Positions 16,819 through 25,068 of a stretch of 64,000 nucleotides of DNA are shown one piece after another (position 1 is the first letter of the stretch; every line of letters begins with the position of its first letter). The translations under genes were made by a program, and so were the position numbers. The stretch spans positions 254,544-318,543 of the forward strand of contig CAVYOX010000007.1 in assembly GCA_963770245.1 (NCBI GenBank), written 5' to 3'. The notes under the pieces were generated by a model that was not told the DNA's origin, did no database searches, and worked only from the letters and a program-made list of their open reading frames with translations. The DNA comes from PALSA-270 sp963770245 (GTDB taxonomy: Bacteria > Acidobacteriota > Terriglobia > Terriglobales > Acidobacteriaceae).

Positions 16819-19800
16819 ATGAGTCCCGAAGCGAAGCGCTTTTTGAATTTGGTTCAAAGGGCGGAGTTATGCCCAGGCTCTCTCCGGCGGTCCAGCGGGC
16901 TGCAGGTTCGAATCACGTTACATCTTTTCATATTGCTCGTCATGGTGGCTGTTCCTGCACTCGTGTTCAGCCAGCAGGCATCAACCGGTCAAGTCAGCGG
17001 CCAAGTAAGGGACCAGTCTGGCGCCGTGATTGCGGGTGCGCAGATCTCGGCTCGGAATATTGCCCAGAACACCACCGCCTCCGCGCAGTCGAATGCCGAC
17101 GGATACTACAATCTTCAACTTCCCCTGGGGAACTACGACATCTCCGCCACCAAGCCTGGATTCAAGGAACTCCTACAGCACAACATCGACGTCACCGTGG
17201 GCGGCAGCGTAGGACTCGACCTTGCTCTTTCGGTTGGAGCAACTACCACGACGGTTGAAGTAACGGCGACATCGTTGCTGGCTCCGACCGAGGTTTCTGG
17301 TGAAACGACGGTCCCAACCAGTCTGGTTAGCAATGTTCCCGTCGAAGTCTCATCGGGCATGCGAAACTCAGCAGACTTTCTGCGAATGACACCCGGCTAT
17401 CAAGGGAACTCCTTTTCCGCCCGCCTGAACGGTGGCGTCGGCCTGGACCAGGAAGTCCTTATTGATGGCGCGGACGTGTCGCCTGTGGGCTTCGCGTCTG
17501 GCATTCAAGGGGGTCAAATGACCGTCCCGAGCTTTGCCGTCCAGGAGTTTCAAGTGATCGGGACCAACGTAGACGCACAGTACGGACGAACCTCCACAGG
17601 AGCTATCACGTACGTTTTCAAGTCGGGATCAAACGCTATGCACGGCTCGCTGTTTGAGTACAACAGAAATGCGGTCTACGACGCAAAGAACTATTTTGAA
17701 ACGAAGCGTGATGTAGTGGACCAGAACGAGTTCGGGGCGGAGGCGGGCGGACCTGTCAAGAAGGACAAAATCTTCTACTACGGCTATTACGATGGATTCC
17801 GCTTGACGAGTTCCAACAACGCCTCGATCTATAGCCTTCTTACTCCCGCCATGCAGAACGGCGATTTCTCGGCTGCTGGCCTCCCTGTCATTTACGACCC
17901 GGCAACAACTGCGCCAGACGGCGCTGGCGGCTTTACTCGCCAGCAGTTCTCGTGTAACGGAGTACTAAACGTTATTTGTCCGGATCGCATCAACGCTAGT
18001 TCCAAGTACATTGCGTCTTTGTTTCCCGCCCCGAACCTTCCCGGCCTCACGAATAACTTTATCGGGACATCAACGGCGACCACCTCGACCGACCAGTTCC
18101 TGGGAAAACTTGACACGAACCTTTCTAGCAGTGACCGTCTGTCGGGTAGCTTTAGCTTTATGCGGGAACATCAGTTGAATGACGGCCCGTTCGGCCAGGA
18201 CTTGTCCGGGACCCGAGTAATCGACCACGGGTACCGGCTCATCATCAACTGGGACAAGACGATCACACCTTCGTTGCTAAACCACGTGGTCCTGTCAGGC
18301 AACCGTTGGACTTTTTACACTTTTGAAGGCGGCAGTACGAGTCTGACCTCGGGATCGGACCTGAACGCCAAGGCGGGTCTGGGCGGAGTTTTGGACCAGT
18401 CGGGCGAGGCAAACATCACCGCCGGTGGCTACTATTTCGGTATCGGAGGCTTCGATAACGGTCCCAGGCACAATGATGAGGAAGCCGGGGATGACGTGAC
18501 ATGGGGGCACGGGAGCCACCAGTTCCAGTTTGGCTTCAACACAACCCGTTACTATACCCTCGCGCTTCAGGAGGCGGGGCCCGGAAATAACCAGTTCGGG
18601 ACCTTTACCTTTGCGCCTCAAGAGACGGCTTTACCTGACGCGGCAGCGGCAGGAACGGGCTTTGCCGCGGCTAGCTACCTCTTGGGCAATGTAGACACGG
18701 GGATCTGGGGCCAGGAACCCCTGCAAGCAATGGTGATGCCGTATTACGCCTTATACGCACAAGACAAGTGGAAGGCACGGCGTAATCTAACTGTCTCTTA
18801 TGGTTTGCGATGGGACTACAATTCTCCCATTACTGATCGGGACAATCGCATTGCCAATTTTGACCCTAATTTGCCTAACTCCGGGGCAGGAGGCTTGCTG
18901 GGCGCGTTGGTTTTTGCCGGCACCGGATCCGGACGTAGCGGCCAGCGCCAGTTTGCCGACGCTTGGCACAAAGGATTCGGGCCTCGACTCGGGATTGCCT
19001 ATTCGCCTACGCCAAACACTGTTCTGCGAGCCGCCTACGGCATTATGTATGACACTAACTCCGGTCCAGCCATATTTCTCAATCAGCAGGGATTTTTCGC
19101 AACCGATACGATAAACAGTCCCAATGGCGGAGTTACCCCCGCATTCAATTGGTCGGTAGGCTACCCAACAGTGCCTTTGGGTCCTTTCTTTGACCCTACC
19201 TTTGGCAATGGCGGATCCACCAAGTGGATGCAGCCTCAAGGGGCAAGGTTGCCGATGGTTCAGAACTTTAACGTTGGAGTCCAACACCAGTTCCCGGGTG
19301 GTATTGTGGTCGATGCCATGTACGTGGGTACGAACAACCATCATCTGTTGTCAGGGAATCTCAACTATAACCAGATGAACCCACAATTTCTGAGTCTAGG
19401 ATCCCTCCTGGAGGAACCGGCGAACTCCGCGGCGGCCGCGGCGGCTGGAATCAAGGTCCCCTACGCGGGTTTCACTGGATCGGTTGCACAATCTCTGATT
19501 CCTTACCCTCAGTATCCGGGAGGAATCGGTCTTTCCTCTGACCCGGTCGGCAACAATACTTTCAACTCATTTCAGATTAAGGCTCAGAAGCGATTCTCGC
19601 ACGGATTGTCCTTCCTGGTGTCCTACGTATTGTCAAAGAACCTCACGGACCAAGATGGCGCGGGAGGCAGCATATTTCTTGGCGGGGCGCAGAACTATTA
19701 CAACTTGCGGGCTGAAAAGGCCGTTGCTTTAGAGGAGGTGCCGAATGCCGTTATTGGCTCCTACTCATATGAATTGCCAATCGGCAAAGGAAAGTTACTT

Positions 19801-20292
19801 AATCTTAACAACAAAATAGTAGATCGGGCTTTTGGCGGCTGGAATATAGCGGGCATTATTACCATTCAGAGTGGCAACCCACAGGCAATAAGTACTGAGG
19901 AAGGCCTGCCCGCAATTGGAGGAGTCCGTCCCGATGTAGTGAGCGGTCAGCCGTTTTACGGTGTTCATAGCAGGTCAAGCTTCAACCCGGCAACGGACTT
20001 ATATCTAAATCCAGCCGCGTTTGTGGCGCCACCGCCATTTCAATTAGGCACCGCTCCCAGGGCATTCAGCCAGATATATGACTTCGGTATAGAGGACTGG
20101 GATGCAGCCTTCATGAAGAAGTTCCCAATCACAGAGCACGTTAATTTTGCGCTTAAAATGGAGTTTTTCAACTTCCTTAACAACGTCAATTTCGGTGCCC
20201 CCGTTGAAGACATAAACAACCCCAGTTTTGGGAAAATTTCCAGCGCTTTGGCTCCCCGGATTGGGCAGATCTCGGGCACGATATCGTGGTAA
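16819..20292 (+). CDS. TonB-dependent receptor, Oar-like, with carboxypeptidase-regulatory domain
   Basis: The start is the ATG at 16819, six bases after AGGAGG (1157 residues). An ATG at 16813 directly abuts the AGGAGG and is unlikely. A signal segment (HLFILLVMVAVPALVFSQ) lies near residue 40. Next comes a carboxypeptidase-regulatory/CNA-B fold (VSGQVRDQSGAVIAGAQISA, NADGYYNLQLPLGNYDISA). The plug domain follows (VLIDGADVS, QEFQVIGTNVDAQYGRTSTG), then a beta-barrel ending in ...SSALAPRIGQISGTISW with a terminal aromatic. Outer-membrane uptake of a large or polymeric nutrient is expected; the substrate is unknown. Two tandem promoter copies precede it and a TPR gene follows after 59 bases. 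Confidence 0.92.
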   Translation: MSPEAKRFLNLVQRAELCPGSLRRSSGLQVRITLHLFILLVMVAVPALVFSQQASTGQVSGQVRDQSGAVIAGAQISARNIAQNTTASAQSNADGYYNLQLPLGNYDISATKPGFKELLQHNIDVTVGGSVGLDLALSVGATTTTVEVTATSLLAPTEVSGETTVPTSLVSNVPVEVSSGMRNSADFLRMTPGYQGNSFSARLNGGVGLDQEVLIDGADVSPVGFASGIQGGQMTVPSFAVQEFQVIGTNVDAQYGRTSTGAITYVFKSGSNAMHGSLFEYNRNAVYDAKNYFETKRDVVDQNEFGAEAGGPVKKDKIFYYGYYDGFRLTSSNNASIYSLLTPAMQNGDFSAAGLPVIYDPATTAPDGAGGFTRQQFSCNGVLNVICPDRINASSKYIASLFPAPNLPGLTNNFIGTSTATTSTDQFLGKLDTNLSSSDRLSGSFSFMREHQLNDGPFGQDLSGTRVIDHGYRLIINWDKTITPSLLNHVVLSGNRWTFYTFEGGSTSLTSGSDLNAKAGLGGVLDQSGEANITAGGYYFGIGGFDNGPRHNDEEAGDDVTWGHGSHQFQFGFNTTRYYTLALQEAGPGNNQFGTFTFAPQETALPDAAAAGTGFAAASYLLGNVDTGIWGQEPLQAMVMPYYALYAQDKWKARRNLTVSYGLRWDYNSPITDRDNRIANFDPNLPNSGAGGLLGALVFAGTGSGRSGQRQFADAWHKGFGPRLGIAYSPTPNTVLRAAYGIMYDTNSGPAIFLNQQGFFATDTINSPNGGVTPAFNWSVGYPTVPLGPFFDPTFGNGGSTKWMQPQGARLPMVQNFNVGVQHQFPGGIVVDAMYVGTNNHHLLSGNLNYNQMNPQFLSLGSLLEEPANSAAAAAAGIKVPYAGFTGSVAQSLIPYPQYPGGIGLSSDPVGNNTFNSFQIKAQKRFSHGLSFLVSYVLSKNLTDQDGAGGSIFLGGAQNYYNLRAEKAVALEEVPNAVIGSYSYELPIGKGKLLNLNNKIVDRAFGGWNIAGIITIQSGNPQAISTEEGLPAIGGVRPDVVSGQPFYGVHSRSSFNPATDLYLNPAAFVAPPPFQLGTAPRAFSQIYDFGIEDWDAAFMKKFPITEHVNFALKMEFFNFLNNVNFGAPVEDINNPSFGKISSALAPRIGQISGTISW

Positions 20293-20351
20293 CATGAACG
20301 CCAAAAAATATGTTCAAGTGATGACGTCCGTTACTTCTGGTCCACGACCAC

Positions 20352-21704
20352 ATGGGTGAGGCAGCGGCGGCCATGAGGTTACCCAAAGGTGGGCGAGTAA
20401 TCCTTCTAGTTTCCTTCAGTCTGCTGCTGGAGGCTGTGGGGGTAGCACAGAGTCTGCCGCCCTGGGTTGTTAGCCGGTTTGGGGCGGCAAGGGAGGCCGA
20501 AAAAAGGGGCGACTATCGCGATGCGGCGGCTGATTACCAGGCGATTACTAAAGCTTACCCTCTGCCTGAAGCCTATACCAATCTTGGGCTCGATTACTTT
20601 CGTCTCAAGGAGTTTCGTTTGGCTGTCCAGGTGTTCCGCGATGGCCTCAAACTCAAACCCGGCATGGTGGGAGCGCAGTTGTTCCTGGGCATCTCCGAAT
20701 ATAGTTTAGGTAATTTCAAGGCATCAGCCGAAGATCTCCTCAGCGCCTTGAAGGTAGACGGCAACAATCAAGAGGCATGGCTCTATCTCATCCGCAGCGA
20801 GGCTGCGCTAGGGCAGTTTCGTCCGCCTGATGGCCAAATGGCGATCAAGATGTTTCCCGGAAACCCCGAACTGAACTATGCGGTAGGGGCCGCTGCGCTA
20901 GAACAAATAAGGCTGATGGCGAACGAGGCCAACCAAATGGGATCAACTTCCCCTGCTTTCCTTTGGATTGCGCTTCGCGAGGCTGAAGGGAAAGGGGACA
21001 CCGTGCAGACGGCGCACATGCGAGACAAGATCCAACAAGCAGGTGCGACCACGCCACCGGAGCTCGTCAATCGATACGATCAGTTGACCGCCTTGGTCCA
21101 TCAATGTTTTGAGAACACTCTGGCAGGGGCGCCGAAGTCACCATATGCCCATAGAATTGGAGGCCAGATTTATGAGGCACAGCGCTCAGACCAAGAAGCG
21201 CTTCGCGAGTACCGGGCGGGAGGAGACCACTTTGCGGCAGGACGTTTGTTGGCCCAAGATCTGCAGTTTAAAGATGCTGAAAAAGAGCTTGTCGCGGCAA
21301 TCGCAGGTGATCCCTTAAATCGGCTTGCCAGTGCTCTGCTGGCCCAGCTCTATGTGAAGGAGCATTCTGCTGGCAAAGCGTTGCCCATTCTTCACTCTTT
21401 ACTTCGGGAGTATCCGCAGGATGCTTACGCCTGGGCCGATTTGGGGAAAGCCCAGGCGCAACTGGGACAAAATGAGGAGGCAGTGAGTTCGCTGCGCAAG
21501 GCGCTGGAGCTTGATCCGTCGATGAATGAGCCTCGTTACGTAATGGCCATTGTCTACCGTAGCCTTGGTCAGGAAGATTTATCCAAAGAACAAATGAGAG
21601 TTTTTCTTGAGCATAACAAGAAAAATCCCAATCCATTGGGGGGGGGAAATAGCGGCAATGACGATACCGGAAAAGCAACGGCAGAAAGCCCCGAAGCAAA
21701 GTAG
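20352..21704 (+). CDS. exported TPR-repeat protein
   Basis: 450 residues from ATG 20352; an ATG at 20373 gives a shorter form that still keeps the signal peptide (RVILLVSFSLLLEAVGVAQS). TPR units fill the protein: AYTNLGLDYFRLKEFRLAVQ, AQLFLGISEYSLGNF, then a weaker middle, and AYAWADLGKAQAQLGQNEEA at the end. The tail contains a G9 tract (21638-21646) encoding GGG. The last 47 bases overlap the start of the ThuA-like gene, which suggests translational coupling. TPR proteins next to Oar-type receptors are common in Acidobacteriota, so it is probably a periplasmic partner of the receptor or the following enzymes. Confidence 0.82.
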   Translation: MGEAAAAMRLPKGGRVILLVSFSLLLEAVGVAQSLPPWVVSRFGAAREAEKRGDYRDAAADYQAITKAYPLPEAYTNLGLDYFRLKEFRLAVQVFRDGLKLKPGMVGAQLFLGISEYSLGNFKASAEDLLSALKVDGNNQEAWLYLIRSEAALGQFRPPDGQMAIKMFPGNPELNYAVGAAALEQIRLMANEANQMGSTSPAFLWIALREAEGKGDTVQTAHMRDKIQQAGATTPPELVNRYDQLTALVHQCFENTLAGAPKSPYAHRIGGQIYEAQRSDQEALREYRAGGDHFAAGRLLAQDLQFKDAEKELVAAIAGDPLNRLASALLAQLYVKEHSAGKALPILHSLLREYPQDAYAWADLGKAQAQLGQNEEAVSSLRKALELDPSMNEPRYVMAIVYRSLGQEDLSKEQMRVFLEHNKKNPNPLGGGNSGNDDTGKATAESPEAK

Positions 21705-22569
21705 TGCCACTGATCCACACCCACGTAACTCCCTTTCACGGCGGCGCTTGCTGATAAGCGCCGCAGCGATAGGCGCGGGCACTATTTTGGGGGCGGGCGC
21801 CCCCACGGTGGCGCAAGACGCCGGAAAGCCTAAACCTCGGGTACTTGCCTTGATCGGCGATAGATTCCATAACCCAGACTACATTCGCGTCAGCCTGGAT
21901 CGATTGTTTTCTGAGTTGGGGGTGCCGATCGACTATACGATCCTGTACGACCAACTTTCGCGGGATCGTCTTCGAGGTTACAGCCTCCTCGTTTGCCTCC
22001 GGGACGGCTGGATATGGCCGGCAGGATATCTCGGGCCTGATGCCTATACTTGTTATGAGGAAGGCATGGAAAACCCGGCGGATTTTCCAAAGGCAAAAGG
22101 CCAGGACTGGATCACGCAAGCGCAGGCAGAGGCTGTCCGGGATTTTGTCTCCGAGGGCAATGGCTTTTACTCCCTACACAACAATAGTCACGTTTCACTT
22201 TCTTCTCCAATATACCGGGAGGTCCAGGGAGGAGCGTATATCGGCCATCCGACTATGCGGCCTTTTAAGGTACGCGTTGTCAACAAGAGCCACCCCATCA
22301 CCCAGGGGATCGAGGATTTCATGGTGAACGATGAGCAGCACTACGTCGCCTACGACAAAGATCAGCAGAACATTCTTCTTGAAGCTGAGAACGTCGATGG
22401 TCTCGGATACGAGGATCACGGGACAAAATCCATTTCGGGTTGGGCGCACGAGTACGGAAAAGGGAGAGTGGTTTTTACGGCCGTGGGACACTCCATTCAC
22501 GCGATGTGGGCTCCGGAATACGTAAAACTTCAAAAGCGAGCGGTCCAGTGGCTAATGAAAATGATTTAG
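21658..22569 (+). CDS. Tat-exported ThuA-like protein
   Basis: 303 residues from ATG 21658, inside the end of the TPR gene. A TTG at 21607 would add 17 residues. The twin-arginine signal SRRRLLISAAAIGAGTI points to folded export. The body matches ThuA (glutamine-amidotransferase-like fold): VLALIGDRFHNPDYIRV, DFVSEGNGFYSLHNNS, HPITQGIEDFMVNDEQHYV, then YGKGRVVFTAVGHSIHAMW. ThuA-like proteins appear in trehalose and other sugar or glycoside utilization clusters, but the reaction is not established for most. It lies in the TonB receptor operon and is followed after 45 bases by an amidohydrolase. Confidence 0.85.
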   Translation: MTIPEKQRQKAPKQSSATDPHPRNSLSRRRLLISAAAIGAGTILGAGAPTVAQDAGKPKPRVLALIGDRFHNPDYIRVSLDRLFSELGVPIDYTILYDQLSRDRLRGYSLLVCLRDGWIWPAGYLGPDAYTCYEEGMENPADFPKAKGQDWITQAQAEAVRDFVSEGNGFYSLHNNSHVSLSSPIYREVQGGAYIGHPTMRPFKVRVVNKSHPITQGIEDFMVNDEQHYVAYDKDQQNILLEAENVDGLGYEDHGTKSISGWAHEYGKGRVVFTAVGHSIHAMWAPEYVKLQKRAVQWLMKMI

Positions 22570-22614
22570 TGTGGGGAAGAGTCCATCAAACCCGAGGAGG
22601 CGGTAAGACCTAAT

Positions 22615-23358
22615 ATGGCAAAAATAGTTGATGCTCATGCTCATTTGGGTAAATGTCATGTGTTTGGGCTTAACAATGAAGAACACGATTTGATCCGAAG
22701 CATGGATGAGAATGGCATTGATGCAACCATTGTGCAGCCCTACCCGGGTGCCCGCGATGCGGTCAAGACGCACGATCAAATAGCAGAACTATGCCACAAG
22801 CATCCCGGCCGATTTTACGGCTTGGCGAGCCTGACTCCGCACCAGGACCACGACGCCTATCGACGGGAGGTCGAACGATGTGTCAAGCAGCTAAAGTTTG
22901 TTGGAGTTAAGATTCATACGATCGGACATTCCGTCAATCCGTTAAGCGAGGATGCTGATTTTGTCTTCCAGACCGCGAGCGACCTTGGTATCCCTGTCAT
23001 GGTCCATACCGGGCCCGGCGTACCTTTTGCCCTGCCCGCCCTGTGCATCCCTCCGGCGCGCAAATACACCTCATTGAAGATTGTCTTGGCCCATGCTGGG
23101 TTTGCCGTGTTCTCTGCCGAGGCGCAGGTGGCAGCTTCTGAATGTTCGAACCTGTACCTGGAAACTTCCTGGTGTATTGTGGACGACATCGAGTGGATGA
23201 TTTCAACGATTGGCAGCAAACGGGTGATGATGGGGTCGGACCTCATTAGAAACATACCCGTCGAGGTTGCCAAGTATAAGGCTCTGGATCTCAAACCCGA
23301 CGTCTGGGCCCAGGTAATGGGGCAAACTGCCATTGATGTGTTCCGATTGCCAATGTGA
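22615..23358 (+). CDS. amidohydrolase-2 family TIM-barrel enzyme
   Basis: 247 residues, cytoplasmic (no signal). Metal-ligand-type motifs are in order: DAHAHLG at the N-terminus, KIHTIGHSV (His), VMVHTGPG (His), LAHAGFA (His) and GSDLIRN (Asp near the C-terminus). This is the amidohydrolase-related family that includes decarboxylases and lactone or amide hydrolases. GAGG and an ATG follow within 8 bases of its stop (next gene), indicating an operon. The sequence does not identify the substrate. A decarboxylase or hydrolase step on a small organic acid would suit the neighbouring carriers. Confidence 0.85.
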   Translation: MAKIVDAHAHLGKCHVFGLNNEEHDLIRSMDENGIDATIVQPYPGARDAVKTHDQIAELCHKHPGRFYGLASLTPHQDHDAYRREVERCVKQLKFVGVKIHTIGHSVNPLSEDADFVFQTASDLGIPVMVHTGPGVPFALPALCIPPARKYTSLKIVLAHAGFAVFSAEAQVAASECSNLYLETSWCIVDDIEWMISTIGSKRVMMGSDLIRNIPVEVAKYKALDLKPDVWAQVMGQTAIDVFRLPM

Positions 23359-23365
23359 GGTGTCT

Positions 23366-23650
23366 ATGTTTGTTCTGCATGTGGATCTTAAGGCTCGTTC
23401 GGATTCATCCAGGATATTAGAAGATACTTACAGAGAAATTTTTCGGCCCGCGATTTCTTCACAGCCGGGTTTTGGCCAAGTCCAGCTCTTACAATCCGCC
23501 ACGGATCAAAACGGATACAGACTCGTGATTGCTTTTCAGGATGAACCGTCACAGAAGGCGTGGGTCGCAACCGACCTGCATCAGCAAGTCTGGCCGAAGC
23601 TGGAGACAAACTGCCTATCCTATAAGGTTGAAACCTTTCACGCAGTGTAA
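23366..23650 (+). CDS. antibiotic biosynthesis monooxygenase (ABM)-domain protein
   Basis: 94 residues from ATG 23366, five bases after GAGG. It starts MFVLHVDLKAR and has the ABM-fold pattern (QPGFGQVQLLQSATDQNGYR, IAFQDEPSQKAWVATDLHQQ). The family includes cofactor-free monooxygenases and heme-degrading proteins, but many small members have no known activity. Coupled to the amidohydrolase by a 7-base gap. Function beyond the fold is unknown. Confidence 0.75.
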   Translation: MFVLHVDLKARSDSSRILEDTYREIFRPAISSQPGFGQVQLLQSATDQNGYRLVIAFQDEPSQKAWVATDLHQQVWPKLETNCLSYKVETFHAV

Positions 23651-23726
23651 CTACGACCGAAACGCTTGAATCCGACTTTAGGAGTTTACGCCGAGCGAAA
23701 CCAAATTCCCCGCTTCGGAGGGTTGA

Positions 23727-24848
23727 ATGAACGCCAATAGACTCCGGTCGTTCGCGAGTGGCTTGTTTGCTGTCCTATCCGCAGTTTTGCTGTTGCGGGG
23801 CCAACCGGCCTCCGGCAAAGAAAAGCACCTGCTATATGTCGCTAGCCCGGGCATTCGGAACGACGTTGAGTATGGCGGTGTGGGTATCCTGGTCTTCGAC
23901 ATAGATGACGGATTCCGGTTCGTGAAGCGCATCCCCACCTGGACTGTCCCGCCCGGAAAAGAGCCTGAAAACGTTAAGGGCATAGCCGCAAGCGCGAAGA
24001 CCGGCAGGGTCTACGTTACAACCCTCACTCGCATGATGGCTCTGGATGCCGTCACGGGCAAAGTGTTATGGGATCGAGCATACGAAGGCGGCTGCGACCG
24101 GTTGGCGATCTCCCCGGACGGCAAGACGCTCTACGTACCCCAGCTCGAAGGAAATTTCTGGAACGTCGTCAACGCGACCACGGGCGCCGTCATCAAAAAG
24201 GTTGAGACCGACTCCGGTTCGCACAATACGATCTACTCGCTCGATGGCACACAGGCCTATTTGGCCGGGTTGAGGTCTCCGATTCTTTCGGTCGCTGATA
24301 CCCGGAGTAATAAGGTGGTGCTCAAGATTGGTCCATTTTCCGGCCCCGTCCGCCCATTCACTGTCAACGGAAGCCACACCCTCTGCTTTGTAAACGTCAA
24401 TGGTCTGCTGGGGTTCGAAGTGGGCGATCTGCGCACCGGCCGGAAACTTCAAAGCGTCCCGGTCAAGGGTTACCAACAAGGCCCCGTCAAGCGGCATAGT
24501 TGCCCGAGCCACGGCATTGCTTTGACTCCCGATGAAAAGGAACTCTGGGTGGCGGACGGAGCCAACTTCATGATTCACATCTTCGATGCGACGGTGATGC
24601 CGCCTCGGCAGATGAGCAGCGTCACGCTCCGCGACATGCCCGGTTGGATCAGCTTCAGCATCGACGGTCGATTCGCCTATTCTTCCACCGGAGAAATCAT
24701 CGATGCAGCCACCAAGAAGATTGTAGCGACGTTGCAGGATGAAAACGGCCGTCCGGTGCAGAGCGAGAAATTACTTGAACTCACCATTGCAGACGGGAAG
24801 GTGGTGCGGGCAGGAAATCAATTCGGCGTCGGAATGAAGCGGAAATGA
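23727..24848 (+). CDS. exported YncE-type beta-propeller protein
   Basis: 373 residues. An N-terminal export signal (SFASGLFAVLSAVLLLRG) precedes repeated YVTN/YncE-like blades: LLYVASPG, GRVYVTTLTRMMALDAVTG, AISPDGKTLYVPQ, and GIALTPDEKELWVADG. Expected to be a periplasmic lactonase-like propeller or a binding protein; catalytic residues of lactonases are not evident to me. It precedes the exported ThDP enzyme and cytochrome c genes on the same strand with a 220-bp gap. A related propeller is encoded at 32026-33018. Confidence 0.82.
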   Translation: MNANRLRSFASGLFAVLSAVLLLRGQPASGKEKHLLYVASPGIRNDVEYGGVGILVFDIDDGFRFVKRIPTWTVPPGKEPENVKGIAASAKTGRVYVTTLTRMMALDAVTGKVLWDRAYEGGCDRLAISPDGKTLYVPQLEGNFWNVVNATTGAVIKKVETDSGSHNTIYSLDGTQAYLAGLRSPILSVADTRSNKVVLKIGPFSGPVRPFTVNGSHTLCFVNVNGLLGFEVGDLRTGRKLQSVPVKGYQQGPVKRHSCPSHGIALTPDEKELWVADGANFMIHIFDATVMPPRQMSSVTLRDMPGWISFSIDGRFAYSSTGEIIDAATKKIVATLQDENGRPVQSEKLLELTIADGKVVRAGNQFGVGMKRK

Positions 24849-25068
24849 ACAGGGTCATGCGAAGGCGGTTCGCCCTTTCCTAAGGTCTCGGCTGATCTGA
24901 TCGGCGAACTGAAGCATTAGGAATAACGGGAATTCACACTAAAGCAGGGCCCGCAACGCGTCCGGAATTCCGGAGGATCAACGTCAAGCGTGAGGTTCAA
25001 CCAGGTAGGATACTCTCGGGTCGCCCGGCCACTTCGATTGTGAGGAAGACGAGGCCGGAGGGCAAAAT

